Assembly (NCBI RefSeq): GCF_003206135.1
Contig: NZ_PZJT01000002.1
Location: forward strand, 413,532-477,531
Direction: 5' to 3'
Source of the DNA: Salinicola salarius
Lineage (GTDB): Bacteria; Pseudomonadota; Gammaproteobacteria; Pseudomonadales; Halomonadaceae
Length of the DNA: 64,000 nucleotides
Shown piece by piece: positions 35,015 to 44,810 of this stretch. The stretch's first letter is position 1; each line of letters opens with the position of its first letter. The position numbers were made by a program, and so were the translations under genes. The notes beneath the pieces are model-generated. The model made no database searches and was not told where the DNA came from. It was given only the letters and a program-made list of their open reading frames with translations.

Positions 35015-35878
35015 TCAATCTCCCAGCGGCTGGCGGTTGTCGCCGCCGCGGTGGGCATCGAGAGTGATCTTGAGTCGTCGCAGCTTGTCGCGAGTGCGCG
35101 AGCGGTGGCGCAGCGCCAGACCGAGGGCCAGCATGTCGATGGCGGCCATCATGGCGTAGCGTGAAGACGACGGAAAATAGATGTAATCGGTCTCGCGGGC
35201 GGCCAGCGGTAGCGTGATATCGGCGACCTTGGCCAACGGCGAACCGACCGCAGTGACGGCCAGTACCCGGGCGCCGTATTGGCGCGCCAGTTCGGCCGCC
35301 TCGACGATTTCCGGGGTATAGCCGGTAACGGAAAGCGCCACGACCACGTCGCTGGGCTCCAGGGTCGAGGCAACCATGCGCGGCAGCAGCGACTGGGGAT
35401 AGGCGCTGATCGCGTAGCCGAGGCGAACCAGCCGGAACTGCAGCTCCTGCGCCATCACCGTCGACCCGCCGCCGGCCCCGAACACCAGAATCTGGCGGGC
35501 GTCGTCGAGCAGCGATACCGCGCCTTCGACGTCTGCCTGCTCCATCAGCGTGCGATTGAGCGCCAGCGTCTGGGCGGCGGTGTCGTAGATCACGCCGAGG
35601 CCGTCATCCTCGCTCGCCTCCTGGATGAAGCGGCGGCCGGCAGCCAGCGCCCGGGTCAGGCGCGTCTTGAGGTCGCGAACGTTGCGGCAGTCCACCGCTC
35701 GAGCAAAGCGGGTCACCGTGGCATCGCTCACCTCGGCGCGCCTGGCGATCTCGCCGATGCTCGCCTCCGCGACGAAGTCGATATCATCGAAGATCAGATT
35801 GGCGACCTTCTTCTCCGCCTCGCGCAGACTCGGCAGGCAAGCGGTGATGTGCGACAAGATGTCGATTTCCTGGCTCAC
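35015..35878 (-). CDS. RpiR/MurR-family transcriptional regulator
   Basis: The product is 287 residues. An N-terminal RpiR helix-turn-helix (ASIGEIARRAEVSDATVTRFARAV, read as EIARRAEVSDATVTRFAR) is followed by a SIS sugar-isomerase-like domain (VFGAGGGSTVMAQEL near residue 135 and VVALSVTGYTPE near 180). Although SIS domains usually bind phosphosugars, RpiR proteins beside D-aminoacylase genes are common, so an amino-acid-linked effector is possible. It lies 28 bp upstream of the deacylase gene on the same strand and is divergent from the PLP enzyme at 36082. A TGTTAGT palindrome is 34 bp before its start. Confidence 0.88.
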   Translation of the reverse strand: MSQEIDILSHITACLPSLREAEKKVANLIFDDIDFVAEASIGEIARRAEVSDATVTRFARAVDCRNVRDLKTRLTRALAAGRRFIQEASEDDGLGVIYDTAAQTLALNRTLMEQADVEGAVSLLDDARQILVFGAGGGSTVMAQELQFRLVRLGYAISAYPQSLLPRMVASTLEPSDVVVALSVTGYTPEIVEAAELARQYGARVLAVTAVGSPLAKVADITLPLAARETDYIYFPSSSRYAMMAAIDMLALGLALRHRSRTRDKLRRLKITLDAHRGGDNRQPLGD

Positions 35879-35911
35879 GTTGGGCTCGATAGTCGGTAAG
35901 TAGGCAGTCGA

Positions 35912-35926
35912 TGTTAGTGACTAACA
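35912..35926. promoter_or_regulatory. TGTTAGT-G-ACTAACA palindrome, likely RpiR operator
   Basis: This perfect 7-1-7 palindrome lies in the divergent region between the RpiR gene and the PLP enzyme gene. A further TGTTAGT half-site follows at about 35942. The position fits an operator for the adjacent regulator. Confidence 0.55.
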
Positions 35927-35962
35927 TATTTTTATTTTGTGTGTTAGTAAATACCCCAAAGG

Positions 35963-36001
35963 CCTGAGACAAAGACCTGAGACAGAGACCTGAGACAAAG
36001 G
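35963..36001. repeat. Three tandem 13-bp repeats in the divergent promoter region
   Basis: Units at 35963, 35976 and 35989 follow CCTGAGACARAGR. They lie between the RpiR palindrome and the start of the PLP enzyme gene. Function unknown; binding sites or slippage. Confidence 0.8.
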
Positions 36002-36081
36002 GCTGGGAAGACAGACTCGGCCCGGCATTCTCGGTGACGACGATCACCACAAGCACAACATTCGCGACAGGAGAAGAACCG

Positions 36082-37302
36082 ATGGCTGACCCGATGACGT
36101 CTTTGGCGCCGCCGCAGAAAGGCACGCCGCTTTCGACCCCCGCCAATCTGCTGGCGGACGTGCCGCTGCCGGCGGCGGCGATCTTCGAGGCACCGCTGGC
36201 GCACAATCTCGCCTGGATGCAGCGTTTCGCGGACGATCACGGCGCCAAACTCGCGCCCCACGGCAAGACGACGATGACGCCGGCGCTGTTCCAGCGACAG
36301 ATCGAGGCGGGTGCCTGGGGCATCACGCTGGCGACGGCGGTGCAGACGGTGGCGGCGCATGCCCACGGCATCGATCGCGTGCTGATGGTCAATCAACTGG
36401 TCGGCCGGCCGAACATGAGGCTGATCGCGGATGCCATCGAGCGTGGCCTCGAATACTACTGCGTGGTCGATGGTGACGATAACGTGCGCGATCTGGGGCG
36501 CTATTTCGCCGAACGTGGCCTCACGCTCAATGTGCTGATCGAGCTGGGCATCGACGGCGGTCGCTGCGGTTGTCGCGACGCCGAACAGGTCGAGGCGCTG
36601 GTGGCGGCGATCGCGGAACAGCCGGCGCTGGCGCTGGTGGGTATCGAAGGTTACGAGGGGATGATCGCTGGTGGCGACGAGGTCGCCGCCGTGCGCGCCT
36701 ACGGCGAGCGACTGGTCGATACCGTCCGGGCGTTGCAGGCCAGTGGCGTGCTCCAGCGCGAGGCGCCGATCGTTACCGCGTCCGGCTCCAAGTGGTTCGA
36801 TCTGATTGCCGAGGCGTTCGACAGGGCGGAGCTGCGCGAGCATTACACGCCGGTGCTGCGGCCGGGCTGCTACGTCGTTCACGATCACAGGCTTTACGCT
36901 GGCGCCATGGACGCCGTGAAATCGCGTCACCCCGGGCTCGAGGGGGAGTTGAAGCCCGCGCTCGAGGTGTTCGCCCACGTGCAGTCGCTACCCGAGCCGG
37001 GCCTGGTGATCGTCGCGCTGGGCAAGCGCGATATCGGCCACGAGCCGGATCTGCCGCTGCCGCTGCGCCTCTATTCATCGGCCATGGAGAACGCGACGCC
37101 GACCGATATCAGCGCGTGGCGAACGACGCACATCATGGACCAGCACGTCTTTCTTGAGATTCCCGCGAATGCCGAGATTGCCGTTGGCGATGTCATCGCT
37201 TTCGGCACCTCGCATCCCTGCCTGACCTTCGACAAGTGGCGCCGCCTGCTGCTGGTCGACGAACGGCTGGAGGTGAAGGACATTCTCGAAACCTGCTTCT
37301 GA
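36082..37302 (+). CDS. PLP-dependent D-amino-acid lyase (D-threonine aldolase / D-serine dehydratase-like)
   Basis: The product is 406 residues with an alanine-racemase-type PLP barrel: the Schiff-base lysine is Lys62 in APHGKTTMTP. The C-terminal metal site appears as SHPCLTFDKW, with His and Cys in the positions used by D-serine dehydratase/D-threonine aldolase-like enzymes. Proteins of this type are often annotated simply as amino acid deaminase. It would act on D-amino acids released by the divergent deacylase, with RidA removing imines. AGGAGA precedes 36082; the frame extends to 36034 without a better start. The exact substrate is not shown by sequence. Confidence 0.8.
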   Translation: MADPMTSLAPPQKGTPLSTPANLLADVPLPAAAIFEAPLAHNLAWMQRFADDHGAKLAPHGKTTMTPALFQRQIEAGAWGITLATAVQTVAAHAHGIDRVLMVNQLVGRPNMRLIADAIERGLEYYCVVDGDDNVRDLGRYFAERGLTLNVLIELGIDGGRCGCRDAEQVEALVAAIAEQPALALVGIEGYEGMIAGGDEVAAVRAYGERLVDTVRALQASGVLQREAPIVTASGSKWFDLIAEAFDRAELREHYTPVLRPGCYVVHDHRLYAGAMDAVKSRHPGLEGELKPALEVFAHVQSLPEPGLVIVALGKRDIGHEPDLPLPLRLYSSAMENATPTDISAWRTTHIMDQHVFLEIPANAEIAVGDVIAFGTSHPCLTFDKWRRLLLVDERLEVKDILETCF

Positions 37303-37331
37303 TAACGGCGCCGCATCCGCCATTAAAAAAG

Positions 37332-37346
37332 TGGAAACGGTTTCCA
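37332..37346. promoter_or_regulatory. LacI/GalR-type operator palindrome
   Basis: TGGAAAC-G-GTTTCCA is a perfect 7-1-7 palindrome of the kind bound by LacI/GalR-family repressors. It ends six bases before a -35-like TTGACG. No LacI-family gene is in the window, so the regulator would act from elsewhere. Confidence 0.6.
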
Positions 37347-37352
37347 TAAATA

Positions 37353-37381
37353 TTGACGCTCGGGCGTTGCTCGCTTAATTT
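37353..37381 (+). promoter_or_regulatory. Promoter of the candidate small RNA
   Basis: TTGACG (37353-37358) and TAATTT (37376-37381) are 17 bp apart. The -35 matches consensus at five of six positions, the -10 at four. No protein gene follows on this strand. Confidence 0.5.
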
Positions 37382-37387
37382 GGCATC

Positions 37388-37570
37388 CTGTGAGCATCGG
37401 TCGCGGCCATTTTTCCGCGCCGTTGGCTGCACGACAGTCATGCGATGGTTCGCGAATCAGGCCCGGCGGTATTCGGGCAGGCGTGCCATTCCCGAGCGCT
37501 CTTCCGTCGGGATGAGACCTAACGAATCATTGACGGAAGTTTGTGGCGAGCCATTGGCTCGCCTTTTTTA
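37388..37570 (+). ncRNA. Candidate small regulatory RNA of about 180 nucleotides
   Basis: The 449-bp space between the PLP enzyme gene and the convergent SDR gene holds an operator, a promoter and a terminator in the right order and spacing, with no convincing reading frame between. Inside, CTTCCGTC (37501-37508) pairs with GACGGAAG (37532-37539), forming a hairpin immediately before the terminator hairpin. This is how many Hfq-dependent RNAs look. The start is estimated about seven bases after the -10. I do not recognise it as a known family, and an unrecognised short leader or remnant is possible. Confidence 0.45.
37545..37570 (+). terminator. Rho-independent terminator
   Basis: GGCGAGCC (37545-37552) and GGCTCGCC (37556-37563) form a perfect eight-base stem with a three-base loop. 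Six T residues follow on the plus strand. Confidence 0.85.
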
Positions 37571-37751
37571 TGCCAGGGGCTTATGCCTAGTTTATGCCTG
37601 GGGTTGCCGCTGTGAAGGCTGATGCCGGAGGGAAGGTTCGGTATATGCCACCCTCTTGGTGACGCCTGAGCGAGCGACGGGGCTCTCCGCCTTGTCGCTC
37701 GTCGGCCCGGCCCAGACGTTGGTTGGAATGGCTGACTGTCTGGCGGGGCGT

Positions 37752-38549
37752 TCAATTCTGAACGGAAATGACGGAGCCGCCGTCGACACGGATATTGCTG
37801 CCGTTGACGAAAGAGGCGTGCTTTGACACCAGCATGGCGATCACGTGGGCGACTTCCTGCGCTTCGCCGCGGCGTTTGGCGACGATGCCGGGGCGCTCCT
37901 TTTCGAGAAAACCTGCGATCGCCTCTTCGAAGGAAACGCTCAGTTGATCGGCGCGCTGTTTCATCATGCCATCGGTCATGGGCGTCGCGATGAAGGCGGG
38001 GGCCACGGTATTGCAGAGCACGCCGTGGGCGGCTTCCCTGTAGGAGAGATTCTTGACGAAGGTGCTCAGCGCCGCCTTGGCGGTGTTGTAGACCGCCTCT
38101 TCCCAGTAGGGTTGAACGCTGTTTTCCGACGTGATGCAGATGAAACGGCCCCAGCCGCGATCGCGCATGGCAGGAATGGTGGCGCGAGCCACTCGCACGG
38201 CAGAGAAGAAGTCGATCTGCCAGGCGTGCTCGTAATCCCCGTCGGTGAGTTCCAGCGGATCGCCCTTGGCGCCAGTCACGCCGGCGGTATGGATGACGAT
38301 ATCGATCGCGCCGAAGCGCTGCACGCCCTTGGCGACCAGTTCGTCCACTTCCGCTTGCCGCGTCACGTCTGCCGTCAGGCATAGCGGCTTGCCCGGCAAG
38401 TCGTTGGCGGCGCGCTCCAGCGCTTGCGGGTCGAGATCGGTGAGCACCAGATTGACGCCTTCGGCCGCCAGGGTATGGGCCGTGGCCAGGCCGATACCAC
38501 TTTGCGCGCCGGTGATTAATGCGGTTTTACCGCGAATGCCCAAATCCAT
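37752..38549 (-). CDS. Short-chain dehydrogenase/reductase
   Basis: The product is 265 residues. The cofactor loop TGAQSGIG lies near residues 14-21, an HTAGVTG stretch near 86 (in place of the usual NNAG), and catalytic Ser (ITSENS) and Tyr-x3-Lys (YNTAK) near 140 and 154-158. The C-terminal VNGSNIRVDGG is typical of classical SDRs. GGAGG eight bases before 38549 supports the start. Substrate is unknown, and the neighbours (candidate RNA, TonB receptor) give no metabolic clue. Confidence 0.85.
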   Translation of the reverse strand: MDLGIRGKTALITGAQSGIGLATAHTLAAEGVNLVLTDLDPQALERAANDLPGKPLCLTADVTRQAEVDELVAKGVQRFGAIDIVIHTAGVTGAKGDPLELTDGDYEHAWQIDFFSAVRVARATIPAMRDRGWGRFICITSENSVQPYWEEAVYNTAKAALSTFVKNLSYREAAHGVLCNTVAPAFIATPMTDGMMKQRADQLSVSFEEAIAGFLEKERPGIVAKRRGEAQEVAHVIAMLVSKHASFVNGSNIRVDGGSVISVQN

Positions 38550-38794
38550 TGCCAAGCCTCCCTGCTTACGATTGGATTGCTCGAGGAATGCAGTATTCGA
38601 GCCTCCAGCATGGTCAAGGTCGCGAATTCTTGCCAACCGGCGACCGTGAGGCTTGGCCTTGCGGGGGCGCCATCGAGGCGTAAAAATGGCGCCCGTCTCG
38701 CGGCCGTGCGAGTCGGAACGCTCGCCAAAAGCGATACACCACATCTTCACAAGCCGCTGGAAAAGCGGCAAACATCTCCATTGCAGGGAACGCC

Positions 38795-40888
38795 ATGACA
38801 TTTCGCTACCTTCCAACGGCACTATGCCTGGGCGCCGTCCTGCCCGGCGTAGCACTGGCGCAGTCCGGCTCGGCGCCGTCTGCCGCGAGCCCGCCGCCGG
38901 CCGCGCAACCGGTGATCGAGGTCACCGCGCCAAGGCTCTCCCGCGAGCTGTATGCCACTCCGGCCGCCGTCTCGGTGGTCGAGCGCGAGGAGATTCAGCA
39001 GGGGCAGCAGCGGGTCCGCCTGGACGAGTCGCTGATCACGGTGCCCGGCCTCTTCCTGCAGAATCGCGACAACTTCGCCCAGGGCGAACGGGTGTCGATT
39101 CGCGGGTTTGGCGCGCGGACGCCCTGGGGCGTGCGTGGCATCACCGTGCTGGTCGATGGCATTCCCTACACGTTGCCGGACGGTCAGGCACAGCTGGATG
39201 CGATCGATCTCGACAGCGCCGAGCGCATCGAAGTGATCCGCGGCCCCAGCGCGGTGCAGTACGGCAATGCCGCCGGCGGGGTGATCAGCGTGACCACTGC
39301 GGACGGCAGCGACGATCCGGGCAGCCATATCCGTATCGAAGGTGGCAGTGACGGCTATCAGAAGGCATCGGTCAGCAACGGCGGCGTCAACGGCCCCTGG
39401 TCGCACCACATCAGCGTGTCGGCGCTCAATGTCGACGGCTATCGCGACCACAGTTCGACCGAGAAATACCTGCTCAACGCCAAGCTGCGTCGCGAACTGG
39501 GGAGTGATCGCGCGCTCACGGCGATCGTCAATCTGCTGGATAGCCCCTACGCCGAAGACCCGGGCGGGTTGACCGCGGCAGCCGTGGACGAGGATCGAGC
39601 AGGCACGGTCGACAGCAACTTCTACTCGCCGACCCGTATCGATGCGGGGCAGGAGGTCGATCAGCAGGTGCTCGGCCTGCAGTACGAGGATCTCTCCGCC
39701 GGCCCCGGCGAATTCTACCTCAAGGGTTTCTATCTCAAGCGCGACTACCAGCAGCAGTTGGCCTATGTGGGTGACGACAACTTCGTTGCCTACGATCGCG
39801 ACTACTACGGCGGCAGCGCCGAGTATCACCAGGCGCTGAGGCTGGGCGAGCTGCCGCTGCGCTATGTGGCCGGCGTGGATGTGGGGCGTCAGGTGGACGA
39901 CCGCTACCGGGAGGCGGTGAACATCGATGGCGACCATCAGGGACGCACCGCCGACGAGACCCAGAAAGCGACCTCGCTGGGGGCCTTTCTGCAGGGCGAT
40001 CTCGACCTGACCGAGCGCTGGACGCTCTCGCTCGGCACCCGTTACGATCGGGTCGATTTCGATATCGACGATGACTATATCGATCTCGCCAATGACGACG
40101 GCGACGACAGCGGCGACCGTACCTTCGAGCAGTGGAGCGGCAGTGCCGGGCTCAGCTTCCGTTACCTGCCCACGCATCAGGTCTATCTGTCGACGGGCAC
40201 GTCGTTCGAGACGCCGACCTTCGCCGAGTTCGCCAACCCGGCCGGCGTCGGCGGTTTCAATCCCGGCATCGAACCGCAGAAGGCGTGGAATCGCGAGATC
40301 GGCCTGCGCGGCAACTTCGACAACGGCCTCGATTACGACGTGACGCTGTTCTCGACCCGGGTGCGGGATTCACTGGTCTCCTATCAGATCGATGGCCGGG
40401 ACTACTATCGGAACGCCGGCAAGAGCCAGCAGGACGGTATCGAGGCGGCGCTGGGCTGGCAGTTCCAGCCCAGCTGGCGCCTGGATAGCGCGCTGACGCT
40501 GGCCAAGTACGAATTCGATGACTTCGAGGACGCCGACGGCAACTATGACGGCAACCGGATTCCCGGCCTGCCGGAGAAGACCTGGGTCAATCGCCTGACC
40601 TGGCAGGGGCTCGGCCAGAGGTTCGCGACGGTGGAAACCCAGTACATCGGTTCGATGATGGCCGACGATGCCAACGAGGTGAAGATCGACGACGTCTGGC
40701 TGGTCAACCTGCGCGGCGGCGATGGCTGGCGGCTGGGCGGCGATACCTGGCTGAAGGGCTATGTCGGCATCCGCAATCTGTTCGACCGCGAGCACTATGC
40801 CAACGTGATCATCAATGCGACCAACGCGCGCTATTTCGATCCGGCACCGGGGCGGACGGTCTATGCTGGTATCGGTATCGACTTCTGA
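38795..40888 (+). CDS. TonB-dependent outer membrane receptor
   Basis: The product is 697 residues. A signal peptide (MTFRYLPTALCLGAVLPGVALA) is cut near residue 22; a TonB-box-like IEVTAPR and plug domain follow (ERVSIRGFGAR near 105, IEVIRGPSAVQYGNAAGGVI near 148), then a 22-strand-type barrel ending in the aromatic outer-membrane signal GIGIDF. It resembles FecA/FepA-class siderophore receptors, but no siderophore, Fur box or sigma/anti-sigma gene is adjacent. The substrate is therefore unassigned. An acidic, Asp-rich stretch near residues 425-445 (IDDDYIDLANDDGDDSGD) lies in a surface-loop region and fits a halophile-type protein. Confidence 0.88.
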   Translation: MTFRYLPTALCLGAVLPGVALAQSGSAPSAASPPPAAQPVIEVTAPRLSRELYATPAAVSVVEREEIQQGQQRVRLDESLITVPGLFLQNRDNFAQGERVSIRGFGARTPWGVRGITVLVDGIPYTLPDGQAQLDAIDLDSAERIEVIRGPSAVQYGNAAGGVISVTTADGSDDPGSHIRIEGGSDGYQKASVSNGGVNGPWSHHISVSALNVDGYRDHSSTEKYLLNAKLRRELGSDRALTAIVNLLDSPYAEDPGGLTAAAVDEDRAGTVDSNFYSPTRIDAGQEVDQQVLGLQYEDLSAGPGEFYLKGFYLKRDYQQQLAYVGDDNFVAYDRDYYGGSAEYHQALRLGELPLRYVAGVDVGRQVDDRYREAVNIDGDHQGRTADETQKATSLGAFLQGDLDLTERWTLSLGTRYDRVDFDIDDDYIDLANDDGDDSGDRTFEQWSGSAGLSFRYLPTHQVYLSTGTSFETPTFAEFANPAGVGGFNPGIEPQKAWNREIGLRGNFDNGLDYDVTLFSTRVRDSLVSYQIDGRDYYRNAGKSQQDGIEAALGWQFQPSWRLDSALTLAKYEFDDFEDADGNYDGNRIPGLPEKTWVNRLTWQGLGQRFATVETQYIGSMMADDANEVKIDDVWLVNLRGGDGWRLGGDTWLKGYVGIRNLFDREHYANVIINATNARYFDPAPGRTVYAGIGIDF

Positions 40889-41049
40889 CACGGCGATGTC
40901 CCGCGAGGAGGTTTCGCGTCGATGTCGTGTGTCGATAGCTGATGTGGATGTCCGGAGTAATGTTCGGAGTGAATGTCTGGTGTGAATGACCACAATACGA
41001 GAGCGGCGTTCGAGCATCGCCGCCATCAACGATGATTCAAGGAACCGTT

Positions 41050-41229
41050 ATGCGAATTCTCATTGCGTTTGCCGGGGCGCTGGTCCTGTTCTCCCTGATC
41101 GGCGGCTGCACGTTCAACCGTTACAACGACGGGCAGCGCGAGGTGAAGGCCGGCGTGCCCCAGCAAGGGCCGACCAGCAATCCGGCGGATGCTTCGCGGG
41201 GCCAGAACGGCACTGGCGAGCTGCCGTAA
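41050..41229 (+). CDS. Small lipoprotein
   Basis: The product is 59 residues. A signal peptide with the lipobox LIGGC places a lipidated cysteine near residue 18, leaving a mature peptide of about 42 residues rich in Gly, Asn and Gln. AAGGA precedes the ATG at 41050 by seven bases. Small orphan lipoproteins of this kind are common in gammaproteobacteria; no function is assigned. A terminator follows the stop by about 30 bp, so it is probably monocistronic. Confidence 0.7.
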   Translation: MRILIAFAGALVLFSLIGGCTFNRYNDGQREVKAGVPQQGPTSNPADASRGQNGTGELP

Positions 41230-41260
41230 ACACGTAGCGATACGCCTGACCTGACGTAAA

Positions 41261-41282
41261 AAGCCGCCCAAGGGCGGCTTTT
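41261..41282 (+). terminator. Rho-independent terminator after the lipoprotein gene
   Basis: AAGCCGCCC (41261-41269) pairs with GGGCGGCTT (41272-41280), followed by TT on the plus strand and A-rich sequence on the other side. It can work in both directions between convergent genes. Confidence 0.75.
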
Positions 41283-41326
41283 CGATCGTCGGCTCATTAA
41301 GGCATCTTTTCAGGCCTGATCGTGCT

Positions 41327-42577
<1,251 letters not shown>

Positions 42578-42943
42578 TGGTGGATCAACCCTTCTTCATC
42601 GGCTTGTGGCGACGGTGGCATGAAAGCCGTGTCGCGGTCATGGGGGAAGACCTGGCGGGACTGGGGCAGAAATCTCCGCCTCAGCGGCGCCAGCGGGCGC
42701 ACAGCTTAACACAGGCACTGCCGGGCGGGATGAAAATGACGCGGCTTCGACATGAAGTCCGTGCATTCAAGATCTGCCGCGACAGGCGGCGAGTGCTGGC
42801 GGCAAGGCAGCCAATGACGGACGCGGAACGCCCCGCATGGGGGCGTCCGGGATGCCGTTCTGTTTTTCCGTCTTGTTTTGTGCGGAGGGGGCGGTTTATC
42901 GAGGGCGGTCGACAGCAGTGAAGCCTGCCGGCAGCGCGGCGGT
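42578..42943. other. 366-bp intergenic region upstream of serA
   Basis: No gene is supported. A hairpin with arms ACGCCCC (42828-42834) and GGGGCGT (42840-42846) lies after the alcohol dehydrogenase stop and may terminate it, but lacks a T-run on the minus strand. The serA promoter must lie in the proximal part. Confidence 0.4.
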
Positions 42944-44110
42944 TCAGGGCGTCAGCACGATCTTGCGACAGTCGTCCTGCTTGTCTTCGAACATGCGGTA
43001 GCCGTCGGCAGCCTGATCCAGCTTCATGCGATGGCTGATGATCGCCTCGGGCTTGAGCTTGCCCTGCTCGATGGCTTCCAGCAGCTTGGGCAGATAGTGA
43101 TGAACGTGGGTCTGGCCGCCTTTCATGGTCAGGCCCTTGTCGAAGAAATCGCCGATCAGAAAGCCGTTGACGGCGCCGGCATAGACGCCCGGGACGCTGA
43201 TATTGCCGCCGCGTCGCACCGCAGCCAGGCACTGGTGCAGGGCGATGTCGCTGCTCTCGACCTCGAAGTTGTCCATCGCCGGCAGTTTGCCGCCATGACC
43301 CTTGGCCTCGTAGCCCACGGCATCGATCACCGCATCCACGCCACGGTAGCCGTCGGTCATCTGGATGATCGCTTCGGCCACGTCGTCGATCTCATCGAAA
43401 TCGAGCGTTTCGACGCCGTAGGCCTGCTTGGCGAAGTCGAGGCGATAGCGCTGATTGTCGACCATGAGGATCCGCTCGGCGCCTTCCATTCTGGCGCAGG
43501 CCGCCGACAGCAGCCCCACCGGACCGGCACCGAAGATCGCCACGCTCGAACCGGGGGTGATGCCGGCGTTCAGCACCGCCTGATAGGCGGTCGGCAGGAT
43601 GTCGGACAGAAACAGCACCTGTTCGTCGTCGAGCCCGTCGGCGATGGGGAACGGGCCGGTATTGGCCTGGGGAACGCGCACGTATTCGGCCTGCCCGCCG
43701 GGGATGCCGCCGTACATGTGGGAGAACCCGAACAGAGCGGCCGGCGCGGGGATCGACTTCTTGTTGAGAGCGCCGCCCTCGTCGGGATTGGTGGTTTCGC
43801 ACGCCGCGTAGAGCGCGTGCTGGCAGAAGAAGCAGCTGCCGCAGGCGATGACGAAGGGCACCACGACGCGATCGCCTTTCTTGACGCTGGTGACCGCCGG
43901 GCCGGCTTCCTCGACGATACCCATGAACTCGTGGCCGAAGATGTCGCCCGGTTCGGTGGCTGGCATCGACCCCCGGTAGAGGTGGAGGTCGGAGCCGCAG
44001 ATGGCGGTGGCGGTAACCCGCAAGACGATATCGTCGTCCTGCTCGATTTTCGGTTCGGGAACGTTTTCGACGCGCACGTCGTGGCTACCCTGATAGACCA
44101 GTGCTTTCAT
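42944..44110 (-). CDS. Zinc-dependent alcohol/formaldehyde dehydrogenase family protein
   Basis: The product is 388 residues in the medium-chain dehydrogenase family. The catalytic zinc site appears as [12 protein letters not shown] (Cys38) and FGHEFMG (His near 60); a structural zinc loop follows ([15 protein letters not shown], near 90-104), and the NAD fold carries [10 protein letters not shown] near 195. The length and the extended insertion resemble glutathione-independent formaldehyde dehydrogenases and related enzymes. AGGAGC eight bases before 44110 fixes the start. The substrate is unknown. Confidence 0.85.
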   Translation of the reverse strand: MKALVYQGSHDVRVENVPEPKIEQDDDIVLRVTATAICGSDLHLYRGSMPATEPGDIFGHEFMGIVEEAGPAVTSVKKGDRVVVPFVIACGSCFFCQHALYAACETTNPDEGGALNKKSIPAPAALFGFSHMYGGIPGGQAEYVRVPQANTGPFPIADGLDDEQVLFLSDILPTAYQAVLNAGITPGSSVAIFGAGPVGLLSAACARMEGAERILMVDNQRYRLDFAKQAYGVETLDFDEIDDVAEAIIQMTDGYRGVDAVIDAVGYEAKGHGGKLPAMDNFEVESSDIALHQCLAAVRRGGNISVPGVYAGAVNGFLIGDFFDKGLTMKGGQTHVHHYLPKLLEAIEQGKLKPEAIISHRMKLDQAADGYRMFEDKQDDCRKIVLTP

Positions 44111-44492
44111 GCAGGTGGCTCCTTGCAATGGTTTTGGCTTCCGTGACGACACAACGGTCGCTTGCGTCCACCTGAAGTTAGAAAGCATGTTGGCTCTCTT
44201 CCAGCGCATCTCGGATGGAATGGCCGCAATAGCGCCAATAAGTGCGGTTAACGGCTTTTATGTTGATCTGGATTAACAATGAAGGCGGAATTCGACCGGG
44301 ATCAGGAAGCGTGCCCATTTCGATAGCGCCGCGAGGCCGCCGGATTTGCCGCCAAGGGCAGACGACCCCCGGGGGCGGCGGTGTATACTGAGAAGCCATT
44401 TCCGAACCGGTGCGGCAGCGTTTCGACGCCCGTGCCTCGAAGAACGCTCTCGGCGCCATTGGGGCGTCCTCGAGCGATGACATGAGAGCCCC
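44111..44492. other. 382-bp divergent region between alcohol dehydrogenase and xseB
   Basis: No gene is supported; an open frame at 44178-44483 has no family features. TATACT (44394-44399) could be the -10 of the xseB-ispA-dxs transcript, but no good -35 is 17 bp upstream. Confidence 0.4.
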
Positions 44493-44810
44493 ATGCCCGA
44501 CAAGATGGCCGACAAGGACGTTTCACAGGACGTCGACGCCTCCCAGGACGCCGACGTTGCCAAGGACTTTGCCGCGACGCTGGATCAGCTCGAGACATTG
44601 GTTGCCCAGCTCGAATCCGGCGAACTGACACTGGAAGCGTCGTTGACCGCGTTCGAGCGCGGTATCCGTTTGACACGGGATGCCCAGCATCGCCTCGACA
44701 GCGCCGAACTCAAGGTGCAGGCGCTGCTCGAGCAGAGCGACGGCACGCTGCAGGCGGTTCCGTTCGACGACCAGGAGCCGTTCGATCAGGAGCCGGATCA
44801 TGAACGTTGA
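44493..44810 (+). CDS. xseB: Exodeoxyribonuclease VII small subunit
   Basis: The product is 105 residues. The core [26 protein letters not shown] (read as [17 protein letters not shown]) and [12 protein letters not shown] match XseB, which with XseA degrades single-stranded DNA. It is longer than the usual 80 residues because of a charged 20-residue N-terminal extension; an ATG at 44505 is an alternative start. Its end overlaps ispA by 11 bases, the common xseB-ispA-dxs order of gammaproteobacteria. Confidence 0.9.
   Translation: MPDKMADKDVSQDVDASQDADVAKDFAATLDQLETLVAQLESGELTLEASLTAFERGIRLTRDAQHRLDSAELKVQALLEQSDGTLQAVPFDDQEPFDQEPDHER

Noticed and set aside
38822..40177. 451-residue minus-strand frame opposite the TonB-dependent receptor
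   Set aside because: The receptor has a signal peptide, plug motifs and a terminal aromatic; the antisense frame has none of these.
44391..44400. GTGTATACTG as another copy of the TTGTATACAA operator
   Set aside because: It matches only the central bases, is far from the catabolic clusters and is better explained as a -10 element.
44178..44483. 101-residue minus-strand frame in the gap before xseB
   Set aside because: No ribosome binding site or family feature is visible, and it would cover the probable xseB promoter.
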